Source: Candidatus Gemmiger stercorigallinarum
GTDB lineage: Bacteria > Bacillota > Clostridia > Oscillospirales > Ruminococcaceae
Direction of reading: 5' to 3'
Assembly (NCBI GenBank): GCA_019119495.1
Contig: DWWX01000042.1
Location: 35,033 to 99,032, forward strand
DNA: 64,000 nucleotides
The notes under the pieces are model-generated. The model was not told the DNA's origin. It was given only the letters and a program-made list of their open reading frames with translations, and ran no database searches. Position 1 is the stretch's first letter. Every line of letters starts with the position of its first letter. The position numbers and the translations under genes were made by a program. Positions 44,273 to 52,624 of the stretch are shown here, piece after piece.

Positions 44273-45136
44273 ATGGCAGCCGTATTCAAACATGAACTGC
44301 GGATGTACTTCCATTCGCTGACCGCCTACGTGTTCGGCGCGTTCCTGCTGGTGATCGTGGGCATCGGTGCCATGCTGTACAACCTGCAGGCCGCCGTCAG
44401 CAACTTTGAGTTTGTGCTCAGCTTTTCCAGCATCATCTATGCGGTGATCGTGCCCATCCTGACCATGCGGGTCATTGCCGAGGAACGCCGGCAGAAAACC
44501 GACCAGCTGCTTTACTCGCTGCCCATCTCCACCTTTCAGGTGATCGCGGGCAAGTACCTGGCACTGCTGGCGGTGTTTGCCATCCCGCTGTGCATCATCT
44601 CCTGCTACCCGCTGATCTTTGCCCAGTTCGGCGATGTCTACCTGCCCACCAGCTACGGTTCGCTGCTGGCCTTCTTTTTGATGGGCGCGGCGCTGATCGC
44701 CGTGGGGGTGTTCATCTCGTCGCTGACCGACAACCAGGGCTTTGCCGCGGGCATCGGCGTGGCGGCGATCCTTTTGAACTATTTCAGCGTCACGTTATCG
44801 GAGTATGTCTCCTCCACCGCCCAGGGCTCGGCGCTGGCGCTGTTTGTGCTGGCCGCCGGGGTCGGGCTGCTGATCCATTACCTGACCCGCAACGACAACC
44901 TGGCCTGCGCCGTCGGCCTGAGCCTGATGGCCGTGGTGGTCCTGTGGTACTTTGTGGACAGCGCCGCCTTTGAGGGGCTGCTGCCCAGCATTATGACCGC
45001 CCTCTCGCTGTTCGAGCGGCTGGACGTGTTCGTCAACGGCGTGTTCGATCTGACCGCCGTGACCTATTACCTCTCGGTGGCTGCGTTCTTCCTGTTTTTG
45101 TCGGTGCAGTCGCTGGAAAAGAGGAGGTATAACTGA
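44273..45136 (+). CDS. ABC-2 permease, GldF-like
   Basis: 287 residues, about six to seven membrane helices. Starts MAAVFKHELRMYFHSLTAYVFGAFL and has the cytoplasmic MRVIAEERRQKTDQLLYSLP motif of GldF/YhaP-type permeases. The stop overlaps the next start by one base (TGATG). Part of the four-gene Gld-like operon. Confidence 0.92.
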   Translation: MAAVFKHELRMYFHSLTAYVFGAFLLVIVGIGAMLYNLQAAVSNFEFVLSFSSIIYAVIVPILTMRVIAEERRQKTDQLLYSLPISTFQVIAGKYLALLAVFAIPLCIISCYPLIFAQFGDVYLPTSYGSLLAFFLMGAALIAVGVFISSLTDNQGFAAGIGVAAILLNYFSVTLSEYVSSTAQGSALALFVLAAGVGLLIHYLTRNDNLACAVGLSLMAVVVLWYFVDSAAFEGLLPSIMTALSLFERLDVFVNGVFDLTAVTYYLSVAAFFLFLSVQSLEKRRYN

Positions 45137-46593
45137 TGAGTGTGAACAAAAAGCCCAAAAAGAAAAGCTCCCCCGCGCCGGTGCACAGCCAGGTGGCGCT
45201 GCTGGGCGGCTCCTACTCGCTGATCATCTCGGCGGTGGTGCTGGCGCTGCTGATCGTGGTCAACCTGTTTGTGTCCGCGCTGCCCACCACGCTGACCAAG
45301 TACGATATCAGCTCCACCCAGCTGTACTCCATCACCTCCAACACCAAGGTGGTGGTCAACGCCCTGGAGCAGGACGTGACCATCTACTGGGTGGTGCAGT
45401 CGGGCGAGGAGGACGACGTCATCGAAAACCTGCTGGGCAAGTACGAGAGCCTGTCCGACCACATCACCGTGGCCAAACGCAACCCCGACGTCTACCCCAC
45501 CTTCACCCAGCAGTACACCGACGAGGAGGTCCCCAACAACAGCCTGATCGTTGAGTCCGGCGACCGCTACCGCTATATCAGCTATAACGATATCTACGTC
45601 ACCGAGAGCAGCATGTACTCCTACACCTACTCCACCTCCTTCGACGGCGAGGGCGCCATCACCTCGGCCATCGACTATGTGGTCACCGAGGACCTGCCCC
45701 AGCTTTATGTGCTGGAGGGCCACGGCGAGGCCGAGCTGCCCTCCACCTTCTCTGACCAGCTGGAGAAGGAAAACTACGAGGTCAACACCCTGTCGCTTTT
45801 GACGGTGGACGAGGTCCCGGCCGAGGCTGACTGCGTATTGATCTACGCGCCCTCCACCGATCTTTCCGACGAGGAAGTGACCATGCTGGAGGACTACGTG
45901 GCCGGCGGCGGCAAGCTGCTGGTCAGCGCCGGCCCCACTGAGGACGGCACCCTGACCAACCTGTACAGCCTGCTGGAAAACTACGGCGTCACCGCGGCCG
46001 AGGGCATCGTGGTAGAGGAGGACCGCGAGCACTATGCCTTCGGCGCGCCCTACGTGCTGCTGCCTGACCTGGCCAGCAGCGACGTGACCGATTCGCTGAT
46101 CGACGAGAGCTATTATGCGCTGATGCCCATCTCCCAGGGCCTGACGGTGGGCAGCACCGAAAACGGCACCGTCACCGAGCTGCTGACCACCTCGGACACC
46201 GCCTTCAGCAAGGCGGCCGGGTACAGCCTGTCCACCTACGACAAGGAGGACGGCGACATCGACGGCCCCTTTGCCGTGGGCGTCAGCATTGAGGACAACG
46301 GCGGCGGCAAGATCATCTGGTTCAGCTCCTCGGTCTTTTTGGAGGATATGTACAACGCCTATTCCTCCGGTGCCAACGTGGACATGGCCATGAACGCCCT
46401 GTCCAGCCTGGTGGGCGAGCGGGAGGCCATTGCCATCCGCTCCAAGTCGCTGAACTACAACTACCTGACCATCAGCGCCTCCACCTCCTCGGTGCTGCAG
46501 GGCCTGATGATCGGCGTGTTCCCGCTGGCCTACCTGGCCATCGGCATTGTGGTCATCGTGCGGAAACGGAGGTTGCAGAATGAAACGGTATAA
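45136..46593 (+). CDS. GldG-like ABC auxiliary protein
   Basis: 485 residues. Lys-rich cytoplasmic N-terminus, membrane helix (about 32-54), a large extracytoplasmic domain containing VTIYWVVQSGEEDDVIENLLGKY and LYVLEGHGEAELP (DUF4350/ABC_transp_aux pattern), and a C-terminal helix (about 460-478). Such proteins pair with GldA/GldF-type transporters; outside Bacteroidetes gliding their role is unknown. Overlaps the DUF4340 gene by 14 bases. Confidence 0.9.
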   Translation: MSVNKKPKKKSSPAPVHSQVALLGGSYSLIISAVVLALLIVVNLFVSALPTTLTKYDISSTQLYSITSNTKVVVNALEQDVTIYWVVQSGEEDDVIENLLGKYESLSDHITVAKRNPDVYPTFTQQYTDEEVPNNSLIVESGDRYRYISYNDIYVTESSMYSYTYSTSFDGEGAITSAIDYVVTEDLPQLYVLEGHGEAELPSTFSDQLEKENYEVNTLSLLTVDEVPAEADCVLIYAPSTDLSDEEVTMLEDYVAGGGKLLVSAGPTEDGTLTNLYSLLENYGVTAAEGIVVEEDREHYAFGAPYVLLPDLASSDVTDSLIDESYYALMPISQGLTVGSTENGTVTELLTTSDTAFSKAAGYSLSTYDKEDGDIDGPFAVGVSIEDNGGGKIIWFSSSVFLEDMYNAYSSGANVDMAMNALSSLVGEREAIAIRSKSLNYNYLTISASTSSVLQGLMIGVFPLAYLAIGIVVIVRKRRLQNETV

Positions 46594-47995
46594 ACGCATT
46601 GTGGTGCTGCTGGCCGTGCTGCTCGCAGCCTGCATCGCCACCTTTGCCGTCTCCCGCTATGAGGAGTACAGAGAGGAGATCCAGAACAGCGATGCAGTGA
46701 TTTTGGAGATCGACCCCGATACCGTCACCGCCCTGTCCTGGAGCTATGACGAGACTTCCCTCTCCTTCCATAAGGACGAGACCTGGCAGTACGACGAGGA
46801 CGCGGCCTTCCCGGTGGATGCGGACAAGATCGCCGACCTGCTGGACCAGTTTTCCCAGTTCGGCGTATCCTTTATCATCGAGAATGTAAAGGACTACGCC
46901 CAGTACGGCCTGGACGAGCCCACCTGCACCATCGACCTGACCGCCGGCGATACCGGCTACACCATCAAGCTGGGCGATTTCAGCCAGATGGACGAGGAAC
47001 GCTATGTGGATATCGGCGACGGCAACGTCTACCTGGTGTCGGACGATCCCATGGACCAGTTTGAGGTGGAGCTCAGCGACCTGATCGACGACGACGAGCT
47101 GCCCGACTTTGAGCAGGTGTCCCACATCACCTTTGCCGGCGCCCAAAGCTACACCGTCACCCGTGAGGAGGACAGCGGCAAGAGCTACTCGGCTGAGGAC
47201 ATCTATTTCAACCAGGACGGCCGGCCGCTGGACACCGAACTGGTCAACAGCTACCTGTCCACCATCAGCGGCCTGAGCACCGACGAGTACGTGACCTACA
47301 ACGCCACCGACGAGGAACTGGAACAGTGCGGCATGAACGACCCCGAACTGACCGTGACGGTGGATCACAGCTACGAGGATGAGGACGGCGAGACGGTCAG
47401 CGATACCTTTGTGCTGAACATCGCCCGCGCCCCCGATGACCGCGCCACGCTGGAGACTGCCGACAGCGACGACAGCTCCGACAGCACGGAGACGGACACC
47501 GACAGCATCGAGGCTTACCTGCGGGTGGGCGAGTCCCAGATCATCTACAAGCTGGACGGCGCCGACTTCACCGCGCTGATGGAGGCCTCCTACGACGACC
47601 TGCGCCATCAGGAGGTGTTCTGGGGCGACTTTGCCGACGTGACCCAGCTGGACATTGAGCTGGAGGGCGAAAGCCACACCATCACCTCCACCGGCTCCGG
47701 CGAGGACCGGGTCTACACCTACAACGATGCGGAGATCGATTTGACCGACATCCAGACCGCGGTCGAGGCGCTGACCGCCGACAGCTTTACGACCGAGGCG
47801 GCCGCCGGCCAGGAGGAGATCGCGCTGACGCTGCATCTGGACAACGAGGACTTCCCCACCGTGACCATCCGCCTGACCCGCTATGACGGCAGCCTCTGCC
47901 TGGCCGAGGTGGACGGCGAGAGCGTCTGCCTGGTCAGCCGCTCGGCCGCCATGGACCTGGTGGAGGCCGTGCAGGCCATCGTGCTGGGCGGCTGA
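46580..47995 (+). CDS. DUF4340 domain extracytoplasmic protein
   Basis: 471 residues. N-terminal membrane helix (KRIVVLLAVLLAACIATFAV), then a strongly acidic extracytoplasmic part made of repeated DUF4340-type units (each like LSWSYDETSLSFHKDE.WQYDED..FPVD...I..LL). DUF4340 proteins usually end GldA/F/G operons, as here. There is a low-complexity Ser/Asp/Thr stretch near residue 295-315. Function unknown. Confidence 0.87.
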   Translation: MKRYKRIVVLLAVLLAACIATFAVSRYEEYREEIQNSDAVILEIDPDTVTALSWSYDETSLSFHKDETWQYDEDAAFPVDADKIADLLDQFSQFGVSFIIENVKDYAQYGLDEPTCTIDLTAGDTGYTIKLGDFSQMDEERYVDIGDGNVYLVSDDPMDQFEVELSDLIDDDELPDFEQVSHITFAGAQSYTVTREEDSGKSYSAEDIYFNQDGRPLDTELVNSYLSTISGLSTDEYVTYNATDEELEQCGMNDPELTVTVDHSYEDEDGETVSDTFVLNIARAPDDRATLETADSDDSSDSTETDTDSIEAYLRVGESQIIYKLDGADFTALMEASYDDLRHQEVFWGDFADVTQLDIELEGESHTITSTGSGEDRVYTYNDAEIDLTDIQTAVEALTADSFTTEAAAGQEEIALTLHLDNEDFPTVTIRLTRYDGSLCLAEVDGESVCLVSRSAAMDLVEAVQAIVLGG

Positions 47996-48047
47996 CAAAG
48001 CCCCGGCACCCAGACTGATCTCTTAAAAATAAACGATATAACATTAC

Positions 48048-48090
48048 AAAGATCCCGCCGCCCTTCTGCCGGAAGGGCGGCGGGATCTTT
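48048..48090. terminator. Bidirectional terminator after the Gld-like operon
   Basis: Perfect 18-bp stem AAAGATCCCGCCGCCCTT / AAGGGCGGCGGGATCTTT around 7 bases. Confidence 0.9.
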
Positions 48091-48109
48091 GTCGGATACG
48101 CGCAGGCGG

Positions 48110-48841
48110 TCATGCCCCCCATGCCAGCCGCAGCGCGGCCAGCACAGCCAGATGGGCGGGGTAAAACGCATAAAAGAAATATTTGACCGCCGCCGGGTGC
48201 CGCCGGGCCAGGGCGCTGCGCCGGCCGTTGTACAGAAACAGGATGGTCCCGCCGGCCGCCAGCACGCCCAGGCAGGTGGGGGCCGCGTGCAGCAGGGCCG
48301 CGGCCGGCGGATAGCCCGCAAAGGCATAGTTGCTGTAATTGAACAGCAGGAACAGCCCCGCCGCCAGCACAAAGCACAGCCCCAGCCACCGCCGGCTCCG
48401 CCCGCGGCAGAAAGCGAACATCAGGGTGTAGCAGGCGGCCAGCAGCGGCCAGTCGCAGAACACGGTGGCAAAGGCAAGCGCCAGCACCGCCGGCCCGCAC
48501 AGCAGCCGCCCGTGCAGCGCGTCCAGCGCCCACAGCATCAAAAAGCACAAAAGCAGCGTGAACAGCATATTGAACTGCCCGTACCCCAGCGCCAGCACAT
48601 AGGGCGCCTGGGCCAGCAGCGCAAAGCCGGCCAGCCGCAGCGCGTAGCGGCCCCGGCTGCGGGTGTAGCCGAACCCCTCCACCAAAAACCAGCACATCAC
48701 CGGCGCGGTAAAATAGCCGATGTCCACCAGCACGGTGTACAGCAGCGTGCCGCCGGGCAGCAGCGCCTGGGCAAAATGGTTGCAGGCCATGGTCGCCATG
48801 GCCGCCAGCTTGATCGCATCCCGGTTCAGCGGTTTCTGCAT
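48110..48841 (-). CDS. TraX-family membrane protein
   Basis: 243 residues with about eight membrane helices. The N-terminus LNRDAIKLAAMATMACNHFAQAL, with an H in the first helix region, and DIGYFTAPVMCWFLVEGFGYT are typical of TraX proteins, first known as the F-pilin acetylase and related to acyltransferase-3 enzymes. Found chromosomally in many Firmicutes with no conjugation genes, as here. AAAGGAAG precedes the ATG. Substrate unknown. Confidence 0.88.
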   Translation of the reverse strand: MQKPLNRDAIKLAAMATMACNHFAQALLPGGTLLYTVLVDIGYFTAPVMCWFLVEGFGYTRSRGRYALRLAGFALLAQAPYVLALGYGQFNMLFTLLLCFLMLWALDALHGRLLCGPAVLALAFATVFCDWPLLAACYTLMFAFCRGRSRRWLGLCFVLAAGLFLLFNYSNYAFAGYPPAAALLHAAPTCLGVLAAGGTILFLYNGRRSALARRHPAAVKYFFYAFYPAHLAVLAALRLAWGA

Positions 48842-48957
48842 GGGGGAACTTCCTTTCTGGTTTTGCGGCGGCGCGCCTTGCGCCGGGCCCCGCCGCAGAG
48901 TATACTGGAACCGGGAAATGCCCAATTCCCCGAAAAAAGCACAAGGAGGGACCCCCT

Positions 48958-49350
48958 ATGCTGGAAACCGGCATCCGGGGCCGGGCCAGCTGCCCGGTCA
49001 CCCAAAACAACACCGCCGCGGCCATGGGCAGCGGCGCGCTGCCGGTGCTTGCCACCCCGGCCGTCGCCGCCCTGGTGGAGGAGGCCGCCTGGAAAAGCGT
49101 GCAGCCTTTTCTGGCGCAGGGCCAGGGCACGGTGGGCACGCTGCTGCGGCTGAACCACACCGCGGCCACGCCGCTGGGCGGCGCCGTCACCGCCGAGACC
49201 GAGCTGACGGCCATCGACCGCCGGCGGCTGGTGTTCCGCTTTACCGTGCGCGATGCAGCCGGCCCGGTGGCCGACGGCGAGCACGAGCGGTTTGTTGTGG
49301 ACACCGGCAAATTCCTGGCCAAAGCCGCCGCCCGCGGCAAAGCGGAGTGA
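48958..49350 (+). CDS. FlK-like hotdog thioesterase
   Basis: 130 residues, one hotdog domain. The pattern STPAL-like segment (LPVLATPAVAALVEEAAW), GQGTVGTLLRLNHTAATPLGG and the closing HERFVVD match the fluoroacetyl-CoA thioesterase family; relatives without fluoroacetate use are common and of unknown substrate. AAGGAGG precedes the ATG. Confidence 0.85.
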   Translation: MLETGIRGRASCPVTQNNTAAAMGSGALPVLATPAVAALVEEAAWKSVQPFLAQGQGTVGTLLRLNHTAATPLGGAVTAETELTAIDRRRLVFRFTVRDAAGPVADGEHERFVVDTGKFLAKAAARGKAE

Positions 49351-49366
49351 GCCCTGCCGGCCCCCA

Positions 49367-49413
49367 AAAACGTCCCCGCCCGCCGGCAGAGCCGTGCGCG
49401 GCGGGGACGTTTT
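49367..49413. terminator. Bidirectional terminator between FlK-like and HD genes
   Basis: AAAACGTCCCCGCC and GGCGGGGACGTTTT pair, with T/A-runs outside. Confidence 0.85.
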
Positions 49414-49416
49414 GCA

Positions 49417-50079
49417 TTACAGCATGGCCTGGCCGTTGATGGTCAAAGCAAAGCGGACGCCCAGCTTTTCGGCGGCCTTGCGGCAAAGGATCATCCGGTC
49501 CAGAAAAATCTCGAAATAATCCATCACGGCGCAAAAGCGGGTGTCGGTCTGCAGCACCAGCCGGATGACGCCCGGTTCCAGCAGCACCTCCGACTGTTTG
49601 ACGCTGTAATTGACCCGGTCGTGGATGTCAAAGCTGGCCATGTCCTGGTTGCGCACCCGGTTGGCCCGCACGTCGGTCTTGTCGGCGATGATCAGCGCGG
49701 CGGCCACCGCGTTCACCGGGAAGGCGGTGCCCTCGTCATGGTTGCCGATGGCGGTGATGACGGTGGCGGTCTCGTCGGGGGTAAAGCCCAGCTTGTCCAG
49801 AATGCGGAAAGCCATCACCGCGCCGCTTTGGGCGTGGTCGATGCGGTTGACCACATTGCCGATGTCGTGCAGCCAGCCGGCAATGGCGGCCAGCTCGGCG
49901 GTGCGGGGGTCGTGGCCCAGCCACAGCAGGATCCTGCGGGCCAGGTCCGCCACCCGGCCCACATGGGCAAAGCTGTGCTCGGTATAGCCCAGGGCGATCA
50001 GCGACTCGTCCGCCTTGCGGATGTAGGCGGCGATCTCCCGGTTCTGGCGGATATCGTCAAAGTTCAGCGGCTGCGGCAT
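49417..50079 (-). CDS. HD-domain phosphohydrolase
   Basis: 220 residues. HD metal site: SFAHVGRVADLAR (first His), GWLHDIGNV (HD pair, about residue 70), NHDEGTAFP and ADKTDVRANRV (late Asp). Resembles YfbR/RelA-type small HD hydrolases acting on nucleotides or phosphoesters; substrate not identifiable. GGAGGTGCCCC precedes the ATG. Confidence 0.85.
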   Translation of the reverse strand: MPQPLNFDDIRQNREIAAYIRKADESLIALGYTEHSFAHVGRVADLARRILLWLGHDPRTAELAAIAGWLHDIGNVVNRIDHAQSGAVMAFRILDKLGFTPDETATVITAIGNHDEGTAFPVNAVAAALIIADKTDVRANRVRNQDMASFDIHDRVNYSVKQSEVLLEPGVIRLVLQTDTRFCAVMDYFEIFLDRMILCRKAAEKLGVRFALTINGQAML

Positions 50080-50383
50080 GGGGCACCTCCTTGCAGGGGC
50101 AAAAGCAAAAGCAGCTTTGGCGGGCAGGTCACTCTCCCCTGCCCCAGACTTTCGAAAAGTTCAAAATTTGTCGCCGTCGGCGGACATGCGCCGACGACGG
50201 CGACACCGACAGGGAAATTTTGCAGCAAATTGTGTGCGAGGAACGAAGTGACGAGTGCGCGATTTGCCGCAAAATTTTGTCGAAGGGGATTCCAAAAGGG
50301 GAAATAGTCGCGTTAGGCGCAGCCGTGCGCGGCTGTTGCCCCTTTTGCAGCGTGTCGAGTCTCTCGACACGCTGAGGCAGGGG
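50080..50383. repeat. Repeat-like intergenic segment before mnmG, flanked by direct repeats
   Basis: 304 bases without a gene. The ends carry similar words (GGCAGGTCACTCTCCCCTGCCC near 50125 and GGCAGGGGTCACTCTCCCCT near 50372). Inside are hairpins: TCGCCGTCGG...CCGACGACGGCGA, AAATTTTGC...GCAAAATTTT, and GTGTCGAG/CTCGACAC. It looks like a non-autonomous element. Confidence 0.45.
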
Positions 50384-52261
50384 TCACTCTCCCCTGCCCG
50401 CCTTCAAAAGCGCCAGCGAAAGCTGGGACAGGTCGCTGGGCGACACGCCGGGGATGCGCCCGGCCTGGGCCAGCGTGCGGGGGCGGATGCGCGCCAGCTT
50501 TTCCCGCGCTTCCAGCGTCAGGGTGGAAAGCGGTGCGTAGTCGAAATCCGGCGGGATGGCCACGTTCTCGTGGCGCTGGACCTCTTTGATGACCCGCTGC
50601 TCCCGCGCGATGTAGCCGGCGTAGCGGATCTCGGTCTCGATGCGCAGCGCCATGGTGGGGGTGACGCCCTCGCCCCGGCCAATGACTTTGGCGATCATCT
50701 CGTACCGGATGCCGGGGCGGCGCAGCAGCTCCTCGGCGGTGCCGCCGCTCTCGCCAAGATCGACGCCCTCCCCCGCCGCGGCGCGCAGGTCGGCCAGCTT
50801 GACTTTGGTGCGCCCCAGCCGGGCCAGCTCGGCGGATTTGATGTCCCGGTCGCGGCAGAACTGCGCCCAGCGGTCGTCGTCCACCAGGCCGTATTCCCGG
50901 CCGATGGGCGTCAGCCGCTCGTCGGCGTTGTCCTGGCGCAGGCTCAGCCGGTACTCGCTGCGGCTGGTCATCATGCGGTAGGGGTCCATCACGCCCTTGG
51001 TCACCAGGTCGTCCACCAGCGTGCCCAGGTAGCTGGTGTGGCGGGCCAGCACCAGCTCAGGCTTGCCCAGTGCATGGCGGGCCGCGTTCAGCCCCGCCAG
51101 CAGGCCCTGGGCGGCGGCTTCCTCGTAGCCAGAGGTGCCGTTGAACTGCCCGGCGCCGTAGACCCCCGCCACCACCTTGCTCTCCAGCGTGGGGTACAGC
51201 GTGGTGGGGTCGACACAGTCGTACTCGATGGCGTAGGCCGGGCGCATGATCTCCAGATGCTCAAACCCGGCGATGGTGTGGTACATGGCGTTCTGCACCG
51301 CCTCCGGCAAGCTGGAGGACAGGCCCTGCAAATACATTTCCTCGGTGTCCTCGCCGCAGGGCTCGACGAACACCGGATGGCGGGCTTTGTCCTGAAAGCG
51401 CACCACCTTATCCTCGATGGAGGGGCAGTACCGCGGCCCCACGCCCTGGATCTCGCCGCCGTACAGCGGCGACCGGTCCAGATTGTCCAGGATGACCTTG
51501 TGGGTCTGGGGGTTCGTGTAGGTGATGTAGCAGTCGACTTTGTTGTGCATCGGCTGCCGGGTCAGAAAGCTGAAGGGCTGCAAACTCTCGTCCGGGTCGC
51601 CGGGCTGGCGCTCCAGCCTGGAAAAGTCAATGCTCCGCCGGTGGACGCGGGCGGGGGTGCCGGTCTTGAACCGGCGCAGCGAAAAGCCCTTTTCCACCAG
51701 GTCCCTGGTCAGGCGGGTGGCGGCGTGCTGGCCGTCGGGGCCGCCGTCGTAGCTGGCCTGCCCCACAAAGATGCGCCCGCCCAGAGTGGTGCCGGTGGCA
51801 ATGACCACGCACCTGCAGGCGTAAAAACCGCCCAGGTTGGTGTAGACGCCGGCCACATGGCCGTTTTGCACCTCGATGCCCACGATCTCGGCCTGGTGGA
51901 TGTCCAGATCCGGGGTCAGCTCCAGCGCGTGCTTCATGTAGATGTGGTAGCGTTTGCGGTCGGTCTGCACCCGCAGGCTGTGCACAGCGGGGCCTTTGCC
52001 CCGGTTGAGCATCCGGCTTTGCAGAAAAGTCGCGTCGGCGGCAATGCCCATCAGCCCGCCCAGCGCGTCGATCTCCCGCACCAGGTGGCCCTTGGCGGTG
52101 CCGCCGATCGAGGGGTTACAGGGCATGTTGCCGATGGCGTCGAGCGACATGGTGAAGATGGCGGTTTTGGCGCCCAGCCGCGCCGCCGCCAGCGCCGCCT
52201 CGATGCCGGCGTGCCCCGCGCCGATGACGGCCACCTGATAGCTTCCCATTGTGTATTCCAT
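50384..52261 (-). CDS. mnmG: tRNA uridine-5-carboxymethylaminomethyl modification enzyme MnmG/GidA
   Basis: 625 residues. FAD-binding GAGHAGIEAALAAARLG (about residue 14), CNPSIGGTAKGHLVREIDALGG (about 46), GTTLGGRIFVG (about 156), and the C-terminal helical domain. With MnmE it makes the cmnm5 modification of wobble U34 in certain tRNAs. AAGGAG lies 6 bases before the ATG. mnmE is next upstream on the same strand (canonical order), but the 363-base gap is unusual in content. Confidence 0.96.
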   Translation of the reverse strand: MEYTMGSYQVAVIGAGHAGIEAALAAARLGAKTAIFTMSLDAIGNMPCNPSIGGTAKGHLVREIDALGGLMGIAADATFLQSRMLNRGKGPAVHSLRVQTDRKRYHIYMKHALELTPDLDIHQAEIVGIEVQNGHVAGVYTNLGGFYACRCVVIATGTTLGGRIFVGQASYDGGPDGQHAATRLTRDLVEKGFSLRRFKTGTPARVHRRSIDFSRLERQPGDPDESLQPFSFLTRQPMHNKVDCYITYTNPQTHKVILDNLDRSPLYGGEIQGVGPRYCPSIEDKVVRFQDKARHPVFVEPCGEDTEEMYLQGLSSSLPEAVQNAMYHTIAGFEHLEIMRPAYAIEYDCVDPTTLYPTLESKVVAGVYGAGQFNGTSGYEEAAAQGLLAGLNAARHALGKPELVLARHTSYLGTLVDDLVTKGVMDPYRMMTSRSEYRLSLRQDNADERLTPIGREYGLVDDDRWAQFCRDRDIKSAELARLGRTKVKLADLRAAAGEGVDLGESGGTAEELLRRPGIRYEMIAKVIGRGEGVTPTMALRIETEIRYAGYIAREQRVIKEVQRHENVAIPPDFDYAPLSTLTLEAREKLARIRPRTLAQAGRIPGVSPSDLSQLSLALLKAGRGE

Positions 52262-52624
52262 AAAGCACTCCTTTTGATTCTCTCGTTACGATATCCCATC
52301 CCGGATTTGCGAACGCCGCCCGGCTCCAGCATCCACAGGGAGGGCGCTCCGCCCCTCCACCCCGGGTGACTTTCCCTTCGCGGAGAAAGTCACCAAAGGC
52401 GCGCCAAGGGGCTGGCTGCCCCTTGGATGCCCCGCCGAGCAAAACAATCGCCCCTTGCCATTCCGCGCCTGCGGCGCTGCATACGGGGCTCGTTTCAGCG
52501 CAGGTTGCAGACCGATTTGCCGCGCTTTGGAGGTGCGTAAACCGGACCTTCTGCCCTTCTCCACCCACCAGCAGGAAAAATTTTTTCTCTTTTCGGACGC
52601 GCGGCACGGCAGATTTTGATTTTC
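52262..52624. repeat. Hairpin-rich dispersed-repeat-like gap between mnmE and mnmG (composition boundary)
   Basis: 363 bases without a credible gene. Contains GGTGACTTTC/GAAAGTCACC (52365-52394), GGGAGGGCGCTCCGCCCCTCC and AAGGGGCTGGCTGCCCCTT, the kind of stem series seen in multicopy intergenic elements of this bacterial group. Left of it genes are very GC-rich with MITE-like repeats in the gaps; right of it third positions and intergenic DNA are more A+T-rich and those repeats are absent. Confidence 0.6.
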
